Positions 24,300 to 37,689 of a stretch of 64,000 bases of DNA are shown here, piece after piece. How positions within the stretch are numbered: the first letter of the stretch is position 1; each line of letters opens with the position of its first letter. Made by a program: the position numbers and the translations under genes. The DNA is taken from positions 35,477,340 to 35,541,339 of the forward strand of contig NC_059077.1 in NCBI RefSeq assembly GCF_020497125.1, written 5' to 3'. Source of the DNA: Mauremys mutica. Taxonomy: Eukaryota > Chordata > Testudines > Geoemydidae. Below the pieces are notes generated by a model, which was not told the origin of the DNA, did no database searches, and was given only the letters and a program-made list of their open reading frames with translations.

Positions 24300-27140
24300 T
24301 AGCTATAGGCAGACTTGGATGGAGATTTCTGTGATGGATGAGGCTGGCAGGATGGATGAAACCAGATGAGGTTCTGAAGAGCAGGATGGAACCAACTCAT
24401 GGATGGAACCATCTGAGGTTCTGAAAAGCAGGAAATGGCTGCCAGCTGGGCTGCCAGGGAAGCACTCCCACCCCTTCCCCAGCTGCTCCTCACCCTCTGG
24501 ATGGGCAAGATTGTAGCTGCGGCTCAAGGCTGCTCCTTGGCAGTACTTCAAGCATGGCTGTGGCTTTGGCCATAAGTGTCACTACCTGCCCGGCTCCATG
24601 TCAGCACTTAGCTCACACCTTCCACTCCACACCTGGCCTCCACAAGCCAGGCTACTCAGGCAGTCATTGGCGCCTGCCTTGGCCCCAGCTTCCATCCTGG
24701 ACTTGCACTGCGGCTGGTCCTTCAACTCCAGTGTCCACGGCTCCCAGCAAGCAGCTCATTCAGAATGGTGCAGGTGGCAGACTGTGGGGGAGCAGGTGTG
24801 GCTGCTGTGCTGCATGGCAGGTGCAGTCTGTGGGTGTGAAGAGCCAGGCATGGGTGTGGACGGGGGTGCACAGGTGCTGGTAACTGGGCAGGTGGTGAGG
24901 GCTGGGGCCAGGCAGGGAACTGGGTAGTGCAGGGGCCAAGGTGTTGGGCTGAGCTGGGCGTGGGGCCAGGGTGAGGGTGCAGGGACCAGGGTGCACGGAC
25001 CCTCCACTCTGTCCTGTGAGAAGGAGCTTGCTACCCCCTATGCAAGAGGGATCAGCTTCCCCAGTTCAGGTAGTTTTGTAGAGAGAGGGGGCACCACAGT
25101 GCCTGTTAACCGGGGCCCTATGGGCTGGGAGCTGCCCTTGTTGGTGCCCAGATCCTGTTATGGTTGAGCTGAGCAGTTCCAAGGGTGCTGAGCTGAGGCT
25201 TGCCCCGCTTTGAGGCTCAGGGAGCAGGTGTCAATCTGTCTGGATAGGACAACTGGGAAAGGTGGCCCCCACTGGGGAGCAAGTCTTGGCTTCTTGCAGG
25301 GCCTTTCATCCTGGCTTGGCTCAGTCCTTCCAGGTGTCGGACTGTTCCCATCCCAGAGGGTCTGTCACTGGGCCCAGCAGCCTCTAAAGCCCTAGGCCGG
25401 GGTCTGCCCTGACAGTTTCTGACCTAACTGCACAAGTTTCTTGGGGGCATTGCGGCAGCAGGGGAGGCTCTGAGGGTCTGTCACAAACTATTAGGAGGCG
25501 AAGAGGTGAGCAGACTGTCTTGAAGAGCCTGTGCTAACCAGCTCTCTTGAGGAGTCCCTCTCCTCAGGCGCTCCCTGTCTTCTGGAACCTCCTAACTGAG
25601 CCCTCATAACCCTTTATTAGACCGAGGTGTTCCTTAGCTAATTAACTGCCACTAGGCAATTAAGTACTCACAGGTAGGTCTGGGTTGGCTCATTCTCTTT
25701 AGCAGAGCCTGACACAGGTAGGCTGAATGCCTGACCCACTCAGAAGGCCAGTTACTCTGTGACAATCACCATCCTCTTAATAACAACCCTTAACATAGTT
25801 AAAGACTGTTGTCATGTCCCTGCTCAGTCTTCTTTTCTCAAGACTAAACATGCCCAGTCTTTCTCATTTCCATTCATTGTTGTCGATGAGCTATGTAACG
25901 TTCTTTAGTGACAGAGCGAAACAACATTTCATAAGGATGCACTGTGGCAAGGTCTCTGCTTGTGAATCCCCCTTTTCCTTCGCTCCCCCACGCTACTATT
26001 TGGGATCTCTCTTGCAGGGCTACACTCTCGTCTATATCTAGCCTACATACAGATGATGCTTCTCACACCTCCAGACTAGGGGAAGTCGTGTTATTTGCTG
26101 CTGTGGCAGAGCTCTGACCTTGCTCCCGTGGGTCCTGCGCTTCTAGGCAGTTTATGCTAGCCTCAGTGGCTCACTGTGACCCTCCATGTAGCCCTTCTCT
26201 CTCTAGGGCCAGGGTTACAGTCTACTGAGCCCTTTTCATCATAGGCTGCAAGGAGATTGGTGAGAGAACTCCCACAGTCTCTGTTCAGCCTCCTGTCCTG
26301 ACAGGTACCTGACTTCCCCTTCCAGGAGCTGTTCCTGTCGTGGTGGGTTGGGGGGAACCCGGGCCCGCCCTCTACTCCGGGTTCCAGCCCAGGGACCCTA
26401 ATGGTAGCAGTTGGCAGCCAACCTTTCACTGCCAGAGTTGCTACATTTCCCTGGGCCACTTCCCCACAGCTCTCCTGCTTCTCCCTTCTTCACTCTTACC
26501 TTAGGGCTCCTTTAACGATGGTTTGAGGGTGTCTTCAGTAACCAGCCCTTCAGCTGCACTTCCTCTCCCCTGGCTCTCCTCTGCCTGACTGGAGTGAGCC
26601 CTTTTTATAGTATCAGCAGGGCCTTAATTAGAGTCAGGTGGTCACATTAACTGAATGGCCTCACCTGATTCGTTACAGGTTAATTAGAGTCAGGTGTTCT
26701 CATTAGCCTGGAGTAGCCCCTGCTCTGGTCAGTCAGGGAACAGAAAACTGTTAATCCAGTGGCCAGTATATCTGCCTTCAGCTATTCTGCTGTACCCAAC
26801 TGGCCTGGGTCTATCACACTGCATAATAGCTTGCTCACCTCCTCTTCAATAAAACCTTCTTGCTTGTTTGGCCTTTTAACTGTCTGTGCATCAGCTGGAA
26901 TCCCTGAATTTTCAAGCAAGTCACTCTCCTGTCTGTCTGATGTCAATCCAATCTATCTGCCACTTGGGTCAAAAGCATATAAACAGCTGCGCATGTCCAT
27001 AAAAATAAGCCCAAGCAGCATGTTTTTTGAAGGGTCTGATCCTCAATGGGACCCAGTCACTGGGTGCAGAGGCCCTATCATAAAATCAATATCTAAGGAG
27101 TTCTTATTAATCTATCCTGATCCCCACCCTTGGTGAAGCT
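24300..27140 (-). repeat. GC-rich repeat region, possibly LTR-retrotransposon derived
   Basis: The base composition is clearly richer in G and C than the surrounding intron. On the minus strand a promoter-like ATAAAAAGGG lies near 26600, between two copies of a motif containing acctgactctaatta (about 26620-26705). Upstream on the minus strand (27100 to about 26760) a decayed frame includes DLLENSGIPADAQTVKRPN and GFIEEEVSKLLCSVIDPG before a stop. A second stretch with taataaaggg lies near 25610. This would fit the 3' end of an old retroelement followed by an LTR, but no LTR pair, primer-binding site or protease/RT motif was found, so the call is weak. Confidence 0.3.
25797..25885 (-). mobile_element. 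Small CR1 fragment
   Basis: The sequence matches the CR1 ORF2 tail seen near 28230-28310, including ctcagtcttcttttctcaag and aaacatgcccag. Both ends are truncated. Confidence 0.65.
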
Positions 27141-27306
27141 GAGTCATGGAAACAAAAGAGTTAGTTATAAAAGTTATCTAAGGTAGTGGTGAGTGGTCAG
27201 TAATGTCCCCAACATTTCAAGTCACTGCTGCCTCTACCCAAAATTGGAAGGGGAATTAGGAGATGCATCCTCTTCCTACTGCCAAAAGCTCCAGTCCTCT
27301 CATGGG

Positions 27307-27743
27307 TAAGGCTAAGATTTTGTCATGTTTATTTTTAGTAAAAGCCATGGACAGGTCTCAGGCAATAAACAAAAATTCACAGAAGCCATGACCTGTCTGT
27401 GACTTTTGCTGCTGTGGCTCCATGGTTTCCCCCACCACCATGGTGGCTGGGAGCTGTGGGGTTCCCCCTCCAACCACGGCGGCTGGAAGTGACCATATTT
27501 CCAAAGAGAAAACGGGACACCCCAGCTGTTTGCCCGAGGCGTCCCCCTCCCCTTGCGCAAGGCTGTTGATGGAACTTTGCCCGGTGGTTCCTGTCACTTG
27601 TCGCTGCTGTTGCCGGAACCCTGCGAGGGCCCCACTGGCTGTCACCTCCAACCCCTGGGGCTGCAGCAGAAATTGTCAGGGAGGTCTCTGGAAGTAATGG
27701 ATTCTGTGATTTCCATGACCTCCATGACATAAATGTAGCCTTA
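27307..27743. mobile_element. hAT-type MITE with perfect 8-bp target duplication
   Basis: This 437-bp element is bounded by taaggctaagattttgtcatg and catgacataaatgtagcctta, which are imperfect terminal inverted repeats. It is flanked on both sides by ctcatggg (27299-27306 and 27744-27751). An exact 8-bp duplication is the hallmark of hAT transposition. The interior is GC-rich and has no transposase. The overlapping reading frames here are not genes. Confidence 0.88.
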
Positions 27744-27934
27744 CTCATGGGTAACAAATATTCAGAGTGCCTCCCATACCTTACAAGTGGAAAATACTTC
27801 AAATTTCTACTACTCAGCTACCAAAATTCCTGGCTTCCCAAACTACCACCTGTCTTCCATAATGTAGTTATGAGCTGTCAATATAAAAATCAGCAACACA
27901 TTAAAAATTTCAGGGCAGCTCAAAATACATAATC

Positions 27935-29080
27935 TTTGAAGTGTGGAGCTGCAAGGGATCTCAAGAGATCATCAAGTCCAGGTGCCGAGGTAGGAACAAG
28001 TAAACCTAGACCATCCCTGACAGGTATTTGTCCAACCTGTTCTTAAAAATTTCTAGTGATGGGGATTCCACAACTTCCCTTGGAAGCTTGTTCCAGTGTT
28101 TAACTACTTTTATAAAGTTTTTCCAAATATCTAAACTTAGTCTCCCTTGCTGCAGATGTAGCTTATTTGTTGTCCCACCTTCAGCGGACATAGAGGACAA
28201 CTGATCACTATTCTTTTTCTAACAGCCCTTTACATATTTGAAGACTGTTATCAGGTGTCCTCTCGCTCTTTTTTTCTCAAGAATAAACATGCCCAGTTTT
28301 TTTAACCTTTCTTCATAAGTCAGGTTCTTTCAACCTTTTATCATTTTTGTTGTTGTTCTCTGAATTTGTCCACATCTTTCCTAAAGTGTGTCACCGAGAA
28401 TTGGACACAGTACTCTTGCTGAGGCCCCACCAGTGCCTAGCAGAGTGGGACAGTTACCTCCCAGGTCTTAAATATGATGCTCCTGTTATTACATCCCAGA
28501 ATGAGGTTAACTTTTTTGTAATTGCATCACATATTCAGCTCATATTTAATTTGTGATCCACTACAACTCCCAGATCCTTTTCTGCAGTATTACCATCTAG
28601 CCAGTTATTCCCCATTTTGTGGTCGTGCATTTGATTTTTTCCTCCCTGCGTGTAGTACTTTGTTGATTTCAGATCAATTATCCAATTTGTCAAGGTTCTT
28701 TGGCATTCTAATCCTGTCCTCCAAAGTGCAAACAACCTCAACTCCATTGGCAAATTTTACAAGTGTATTCTCCACTCTGTTATCCAAGTCATTAATGAAA
28801 ATATTGAACAATACCAGACCCAGGACTGATCCCCGTGAGACTTCACTAGACACATCCTCCCATTTTGACAGCAAACCATTGATCAGCTACTCTTTAAGTA
28901 TTGTCTTTCAACCAGTTGTACACCCACCTTATAGTAATTTCATCTAGATTGCATTTCCCTAGATTGCTTATCAGAATGTCTTGTGGGACTGTGTCAAAAG
29001 CCTTGTTAAAATCAAGATATATCACGTCTACTGCTTCTCCCCATCTCCTATGCTAGTAGCCCTGTCAGAAAAGGAAGTAC
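27935..29080 (-). mobile_element. CR1 LINE fragment (3' half of ORF2 and tail)
   Basis: Minus-strand blocks include SRGSVLGLVLFNIFINDLDN and KFANGV (an eroded FADD box) at 28674-28874, KDLGVVVDHKLNMS at 28535-28570, and [27 protein letters not shown] at 28006-28100. The 3' end is near 27935. It is old, with many frame breaks. Confidence 0.8.
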
Positions 29081-29512
29081 TGTATCCTTTCATGTATCAT
29101 AAAGTCTCCTTTTTACTAAAAATTATGAAAAAAAATAGGAGCACAGGTGAGGGAATCCCACTCCCAGAGCATTCCAAGTACTTCCTAGAATCCAATGAGA
29201 CCTCCGGCATAGATGTACTCAAGGGATTGGACTGTAACATGGTTTGGAGTCAATAGGGGGTTAAACTAAAGACAGCCCTTTCATGGCATTGTCTGGTCTG
29301 CTGGAAAGGCACCTGGATCTCTCATGAAGGTTAACCCTGCCTCAGGAAGCATTAGCTACTGCAGCATCCCCTGCACTATTGTTATGACTCAGTTGCAGAG
29401 GACTCAGCCAATCACAGCAAGTCATGCTGCCAGGTAGCAGCAGGGGCTGGAGCAGCAGCAGCAGCATAGAAAGGCAGCCCCTCATGCACTATCTACTGTG
29501 CAATCATAGAAT
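29081..29512. other. Intronic sequence between two CR1 copies
   Basis: A short (AGC)n tract near 29450-29466. Nothing else recognised. Confidence 0.6.
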
Positions 29513-30102
29513 CATAGAATCATAGAATTCAAGATCAGAAGGGACCATTATGATCATCTAGTCTGACCTCCTGCAAGATGCAGGCCACATAAGCCGATCC
29601 CCCCACTCCTTTAGCAAGCGACCCCTGCCCCATGCTTCGGAGGAAGGCGAAAAACCTCCAGGGCCACAGCCAATCTACCCTGGAGGAAAATTCCTTCCCG
29701 ACCCCAAATATGGCGGTCAGCTGAACCCCGAGCATGCGGGCAAGACTCTCCAGCCATACCCTCTGGAAAAAGGTTAAGAATATCATATCATTGACCCATT
29801 GTACTATTTACCAGTATGGCACTTAATTAACCTATTGACTAAGCCCGGTATCCTATCATACCATCTCCTCCATAAACTTATCTAGCTTAATCTTAAAGTC
29901 ATGGAGGTCCTTCGCCCCCACTGTTTCCCTCGGTAGGCTGTTCCAGTATTGCACTCCCCTGATAGTTGGAAACCTTCATCTAATTTCAAGCCTAAATTTC
30001 CTGACTGACAATTTATATCCGTTTGTCCTCGTGTCCACATTAGCACTGAGCTGAAATAATTCCTCTCCTTCCCTGGTATTTATCCCTCTGATATATTTAT
30101 AT
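29513..30102 (-). mobile_element. CR1 LINE, short 3' fragment
   Basis: It begins (plus-strand view) with three direct repeats of the octamer-like atcatagaa, the characteristic CR1 3' terminus, followed by cagaagggaccattatgatc. The body matches the 3' untranslated region and last ORF2 codons of the CR1 at 12.5 kb. Truncated at about 30102. Confidence 0.88.
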
Positions 30103-33100
30103 ATGCTGCTGGAGCTTCTTTTTCATACAGATCTTCAGACTTTGTGGGATTCAAAAGCTGTGCTTCCTGCTCATTCCATGCCCCATCCCTCTCCTCCCAA
30201 AGGAACAAATGCCAGCATATTTGAGAATTTGAATACTTTTTCCATGAGAGAGGATGATTTAGCCTTCTCCGGTGGCGGGGTTTTTTGTTTTTACTTCCTT
30301 CTACTATTTGAGTTCTTGATGCATTGTATTTCACTCAGCTGTGGAGGAATGCGGCAGCACTTTGCTCTTTAGAGTCGACATTATTACATATTCGTTTAAT
30401 CAACTAAAACTAATCAGGTATTTAATTTTCACATTTCAAAAGCTCCTTCAGTTAAGTATTGCAATTATTTTGATAAAAGTGTATTACTGAGAGCTCAAGT
30501 ACCAAAGCTTGCACAAAGCAAAGTAATCTACTAGCACACTGTGGGCCAGACCCACTGACAGAAAAATCAGCCTGTGTTGTGGGCAACCCCTCAATCCCCC
30601 ATTCTGCCAGGGACCTGGATCTGGCTAGGCTTGTCCACAAAATGGGCAGGAATGGCCAGAGAGAGGGTGTCTCTAAAGCACCAGGGAGATGAAGTGATTA
30701 ATTACAGCATCTCTCTCTTGGGAGTGGGCAATGATATCACATGTTGGTCATACCACAGGGGTGAATCTTTACGTGAGTACAAGTTGCCCTCCATTCCATA
30801 TGTGGGGGATGACTCAAGCCCTGTATCTTTGGATCTCATCTTAACAAAAATTAGGAAGTCAAACAAAACAAACAAAGATCCTTTTCATGCAAAACTGCAA
30901 AGCATATATGATTTCCTATTGACCTACAGGGTACTGCTGTGTATTAAAACACAACAACCTACAGTTATCCTGCTGTTTCCCTTTCAGGTGGTATGGAGGC
31001 TGGTAGCGGAAACTGTCAGAATTCTGGTTAGCCTGGTGTCCCTCATCTATTTCCAGAAAGCAGAAAGAAGAAACATAAGCCATGTAGAGTACAACACAAG
31101 CTTCTAAACGTAGACAATGTTGTTAACCTTTAAGGCTGGGAGAAATGGTTCGGGTCACTATTAGCATGACACAATTCAGCAGAATCCATGTTTACTCACT
31201 GGGATATCGGTATCTATCTGTTAATCTCTTTCTATGGAAGTCAGATATGAAAGTAGGTATGTAAAGAATAATTTTCTACTAGCACCAGAAATTTGAAAAT
31301 ATTAGCTTAATTTGAAAAAAGACTATTCACAGAATAATTACTAGCAGGTGACTGTGAACTTCACAAAACATGGGAAAAAATTTGCAAAACCAGAATTGAA
31401 CAATTTTCATACACTTCCATTTATTTCTCATAATTTAGATTTTTGCATGCAAAAAGGTGTGGTGGCAAATTTTGCAAAAGCCACTGACGGAGCACTTGGA
31501 CACATTTAATAATAATTATAATTGAATTTGAAAAGTGTCTCCATGCTGAGGTATTCAGGGTGGTCAACATTTACTAAAATTTAGTGGCAAAAAACTACAT
31601 TAAGGTAAAAAGTTAAGGTTGCTTGATGGTATGTCGTCCCTGTGCAGAATGTTAACCTGAGCAAAACTTAAGCTCCTGAAAACCAGGAAATTCAGTTACA
31701 GTTGTCCATAAAATCTTAACTCTGCCTTATTTTAGCAATGCCCTGGTACACGTCATTAACACACATAACTCTACTCTGCCAACCCCACAGTCACTGAAAT
31801 GTACAAGCTCTTCACCTCCTTTTACAACCTATTCACTCTCACCCACAGGTTTCCATCTAACACTACTCAAGGACAAAATGGGGAAAAAAATGTTCTCCAC
31901 GGCACACCACCTTCCCTCTGTTCCTCTGGAGCTGGCAATAGTCAATGGAATTATTTACATCACTCCAGGAGCAGTCATTGTGTTAGGCGTACCCATGTTA
32001 GGCACACCAAATTTCAAAGCCATCTGAATAACCATTAAGTGTTAGAGCACTTAGAGTTGAGCTTGAAAGCATATAAAATGGTGGGAATTGGAACCCTCTA
32101 GCCATTTTTCTTTATTGGTGCAGAAAGAATGTACAGAATGTACATTTTCTTAAATATTGTTTTCAGTTAGGGTCTCCTGAAGATTTAGTGGGTGCTGTGC
32201 ATTGCCTTGGGTAAAACTCAACAGACAAACTATTTTGACCTACATCAATAGTTTGATCTCTAGCTCTGGGCAAACAAGGTGCCTAGAAACTTTTTGTAAA
32301 ATGCTTATTTTGGGGCAGCTTATATCTTTGCAGCCTCTTGGTCAAATTATCTCAAAGTTAGGGCACTAAACCCTACCCTGCATTCGACCGAGGCACACCA
32401 AATTTCAAAGGAATCCAACTAAGCCTGTTTTTATGGAGGTCCTAGAATGGTCAACCTTTAAACAGAAGTTGTGACTCAACCTGAACTATAGTGGCACTGC
32501 CACCCTACTATAATATAGAATAATTACAGACATAGTGAAACAGAAAAAAGAAACCCAGACAAACTATTCTATAAAACCAAGTAATGTAGAATTGTTTAAC
32601 AAAATGGGCATAAGAAAATTGGATGCATACAGGACTGACAGAATACAACTGGAAACAAACAGTGTTTTCAGATTATTTTTACAATGGTGTGATATAGGTC
32701 AAGATAGACATTCATAAGGTGAGAGTCTCACATACACCCTTGGGACCACCACAGCAGTTAAAATGTCATCCTCCTGAAATATGAGTGTGAGCCTGCCAGG
32801 ATGGAACTCCTGAGGAGGTGTCATGAATGAGGTCTCACTTCATTAAAGGCTGTTACCACCGAAGGGGCCAGAATAAAATTGATTCACCATCCTACAGACA
32901 GATAACATAAAGAACACAAGATGGCATAATATGCAATGATAACAGCTCAATCCTGTGAGCAGACAGGCTCTTGTATTTTGTACAGTTTCAAGTGGTGGAG
33001 AAGACCTGCTGAGAGCCCTAGCTAAGGGTACATCTAGACTATGAGTTAGGGGTTTGATTCCCATATCCCATAGGCATACTCGTGCAGCTCTCATCTACTC

Positions 33101-36100
33101 ATTTAGATATGATCAGGCCATGAGCTTTCATGCAGACAGTGAACAGCCTGGGGGATGGAACTTTGAGGGAAAATCACATTACTTCCTTCAGTGATTTGAA
33201 CACACACATAAGAAAGAATATAGTAAGTAACAATATTGGCCCACATTTTCAAATATGTGAGTGCAAACAGGTGGGTTTGGAAATGTGGTTTCTAATGTAT
33301 CCAGTTAAAATCCCAGTTAATTTTCACAAATGTATACAATATATGGTGAGATAATACATTAAGAGCATCTTGAAATTCTATATCCCTTTAAAGCAGAGTA
33401 TTACACTGGTATACAGCTGAAACACCCAGTTATCTCCCCAGGGTTTGTACTGGATGAGAAGGCCAAGCAGCCAGCTGGCATTCTCTTCATGGTGCTCTAT
33501 GGCTGGAAAATACTTTCATAAAAGGGTGGAGCCAGGCAGTAGGCTTTGAAAAGGCTGTGCTCAATGTTATTAACCTTGGGGAACTGGCATCCTTTGACTG
33601 TGCTCTGGGGCTGGGAACTTAGACTGTTGGATAAATGGGGTGACAGGCTGATAAAATTGGCCAATTTTTAAATGCTGCATATCACTGTAAGGTATTTTTC
33701 AGCATATGTTTCTTATATTAAAATTTATCAAACAACAAAATATAGGGAAAAATGTCATTTGCCCTGTAGATGTGCTTGGACTCTGAGCTTATACTGTTTA
33801 CACACAAAAAATTGCACAATATATGAAAGGCCACTACTGAATATTATTATAGTCTTCAGGATGAACCAAAAAAAATCTCTTACAACCCCATCCTCACTGT
33901 GTACTTCTATATTTGGATTAAACATGACATCCACCCACCTCTCTTTATGAGACTGGTTCGGACATGGTATGAAGCCTGTGGATGCAGGGTTAGAGAAGAC
34001 AGTCTGTAAGCCCTACGGTTTTGTTGTGCATATACACCAGACAATAACAGTAGCAAGAACGAAACCCATGAGTACTGCACGTGAAGTAACATTGCTTGAG
34101 TACCCCATGCCTAGACTTTGTGATGTCTGCTCTGTTAAAACCTTATAGGACTTGATGAAGCCTTTGGAAAGAACTATACATGTATGATCGGCATGGTCTA
34201 GCGAAATACCGACTACTCAGGATCAGGTTCTAGCTACAATGATGGTCAAAACTGGAATCTGAGTCCAAACTGTGTTATGATATCACAATGTAAACTGAAT
34301 TATCACATAATGATGCCATTCCAGCAGAGTCTGAGCTCAAAGGATAGAGAGCAGAAAAAAGGGTGGGCTTCTCCATGTGCCTGGCACTATCATGCCATCT
34401 GCACTTGGGGAATGACCCGACTGAGTCTCAGATTTATGTGCTGGCTTCACAATTCTAATTTTATTGAGTTCACAGTGCTTTGGGTGACTATATCAGAGGT
34501 GTACAGAATTTAATTCATATCGGCTTTTTCCCCTCCCCCCTTTTTAACCATTTCCTTAACTTTGGTAGTCAAGAAAAAGTACATGAATATAAAATAGGTA
34601 GGTTCAAAGGAAACAAACCAAAGGACATACCATTTCAGACTTCTCATCTTTTAGAGAATGAATTCCAGGGTTAATACAAAACTATCGTCGATGCAAGCAC
34701 GCAAGAAGCTTTTTGTGCCCTAAGGGATGAAATATGAACTAATGTTTCGTCTGGATTGATAGTAAAGTTAACTCAGTCCCTGTGCATATCAGGTGACCAC
34801 TGAGCTGGAAGCTGGACAAAGATGTTTCCCAATGTGCATTAAGTTTTCAGTTTTAAGAGGGCTATCTCTCCACCCCGCTCCACCCTGAGGCTGTGCACTC
34901 ACACACACCTCCCATTATTGCATTAGCAGGAGCTATGCAGCAAGCCAGGAGATGACTGTTATGATTAATTGAACTCTCAATTTAGAATCTTTTTATTGTA
35001 ACATGCTTCCTGCAACAGCATTAATTTTGTCTGAAGAGAAGGTTTAGGAACTCAGTTTCCTTTGCTAAGTATAGTATTAGTAAGTAACTTGTTTTAAACA
35101 TTTAATATTTCCACAACAAAAGAAGAACAGACTCTTTAAAACTATTAAAGGAAGAAGTAGTGTGTTTTGCACTAAAGAATTCTATTTGGAAAACAAATAT
35201 GTTTTAGTGTTAAGCAATACTACCAGTGATGGTTCTGCATTTTTAATAATATAAAATGAATTCTACTTGTATGTCATAAAGAAAAATATCCAGTATTATA
35301 TGGTATTGTAAAGACAAGTGAGCAAGACTTAGGGGATCCTGGATTCAAATGCATGAAAAAAAATCCCATGGTCATAAAGAAACACACCCTTTTCTTGCTC
35401 AAAAACTAACTGATTGCATAGTCAACAAAGGGAATTAACTCAGCCTTATTTCACAAACCTGTTTGAAAAGGGGATTGTAGTGAGTACTTTGCCTTTGACA
35501 CCCTGTGAATTTCTGTAAAATATTGCAAGCAATTGGAAATGGCATAGTACTCAGGCACTGGTCTTCATTTTAATTAACTTTTCTGTTATCCTTTGTTTAT
35601 AACTTTTTAAAAATGGGATATCAGGATTTCTTTAAAATATGGTGTCAAAGTCTAGAGAAAGTTTGAAGCTTAAAGGCGTATCCAATTTAAATATAAAATC
35701 TTAAAAACAAAAAAACTGTGTTGCATCTTTTTCTTAAAAGGATATAAATACTTTTCTCTTGCTTTAATAAATAAAATATGCCCGTTTTACTGAAATTCTC
35801 CAGAAAAACACTCACATCTGAGTTGAAATTAATCAAATTGATCAAAAGAAAACATATATAGTAGTGGGAATGAAACTTGAGGTTCAGAATGGAATGGTTC
35901 TTTTCATCCCTTGTACATATTTATGTCACTCATTCTGAGAGAAGAATCAGGAAATCTGCAATCCAAATTCCTCAGAATCTAAGGAAGCCAATAGTTGTTT
36001 CTAATTTTGTTAAAATATAGTGCTAATTCAATTTTTTAATAACTCTGTATTTTTTCCTCTCCTTGAATTTTACAAACACCTTAACATTGAAAATTTTTTG

Positions 36101-37689
36101 CAGATTATCTTTAAGGAAAATGCTTTTCTTGCATACCCTAAGAACTGACATCATGTTTACTTGCAGTGTATTATTATAAGAGGTAGATTTCAAGTTCTTT
36201 CTAGCTCAGAAATATGAGTATAGGCTGTATCATGGGGTAATTTGGCTTTCTGTTCTTGAAAACAATATATAGTTAATTTTTTTAATAGTAAAGGCCCAGA
36301 TGAAGCTTATATAGTGGCTCAACTGGTTGGCCAACTTTTAATTGTCACTAAGCTTCAAGGAGCTCTCCCTTCATGGGCTTAAACTTGCACCCAATGCAAG
36401 TTCTATCTGAACAAATAGTGCAGGATTAAGAACATTTATCTGTGTTTACCTGAAAATGTCCTTTCCTTGAGTAATAAGATGCATAGTTCCACTACAATGG
36501 GTATTTCAGCCTGTTTGTAACTTCAGGGCAAACCCAGACCTGTCAGTCATAGGCGGTAGGCGAAAGCCCCACCACCTGAAGTTCTCTCCACTTGAGTCAA
36601 CTTCCATATCCAATCTACTTTCCTAAATTACAGATTGTGTAAACTATACTTTGGGGGATGAGTGGGGGGAAACACAGTGTTTTCTCCTACTGTGGAACAT
36701 GGGGATAATTAATCCTGAAAAAATAAACCCAAATATTTGGATATCATTTTCCATCTCTGTCAGATGACAGAAAGACCCTTTTATTTCCAAGGTTGTGAGG
36801 ATTTTCTGTCTAAGTTAAAGATACAACACTGGGTGTCACCAGACAAAGCACCCAACTTCAAAAACTCAAGTCGTGGAGATAAACAGCAAATGAGAACATC
36901 ACTTTAATAGAAAAAAATATAGTCGCAGTTTCAACAGGAATTAACTGTATGATCCTTGCAAGGCCCAGAATGAGGACCTTGTCAGAGTAGAATAAGGATA
37001 GTCTCTCTAAAAAAGCACAATGTCAGGATTTGTGGAAAATTCTCTTTTCCCAACACATGGAGAACATGAGACTCTGCAGCATAGACACTCTTCTACAGCT
37101 GCATGAAGGCCTGACTGCACTTAGTCCTGTGCTCCACTCCATTTAATATGGTAGTTAAAACATGGACCTTGCACCAGCTAATAGAATAAGTTCTGTTTGT
37201 TGACTTCTTTCTAGGATCCATGAAAGTATTAATCACACCATCTGACTATCCATTTTTGAATCTGGATGGAGAATTGGTCCTGGATGGAGAACTGGTCTTT
37301 GCACTAGCAGATTTCCTCTATGAATTAGAGACGTTGGGAGGTCCACCGCTAGGTTAATGAGTAATGTGAACCACAGCATCTTAAGTCAGAAGGCATAAAT
37401 AGTATCACTGCTGCTTTCTCTTTCCTAGCTTTTGAATGAGTCTGGGGAGCAGTGGAAAGGCATATAGAACACACCTTGGCCAGTTCTCCAAGAAAATATC
37501 TGTCACCTCACATCCTAAGTCCTCACATGAGAGGAGGCTATGGGGATTTTATTTGCTTCCAAATGCAAACAGGTCAATCACTGGACTGCCATGCTAAAAA
37601 TGAGTGAGGATACTTCCAAGTGGATTATTCGACGAGAAGATGCCAGTTAGACAGTTTGATGTTTTAGGAAGATATCTAATATATTACAT
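30103..37689. other. Long intronic stretch, no gene seen
   Basis: AT-rich and largely unique-looking. A piece at about 33025-33110 (starting gggtacatctagactatgag) resembles the end of a palindromic MITE common in reptiles. Two diverged copies of a motif with aggcacaccaaatttcaaag lie near 31998-32018 and 32391-32411. No splice-bounded coding segment with similarity to PDE4D was found. Confidence 0.5.

Noticed and set aside
24554..25007. Overlapping frames of 78-109 codons on both strands
   Set aside because: Low-complexity GC-rich repeat sequence with open frames on both strands and no conserved motif.
27358..27802. Several overlapping frames of 82-141 codons
   Set aside because: They lie inside or across the edge of the MITE at 27307-27743 and have no recognisable family.
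29513..29540. Tandem atcatagaa repeats as a satellite or array
   Set aside because: This is the normal CR1 3' terminal repeat, as also at 48111.
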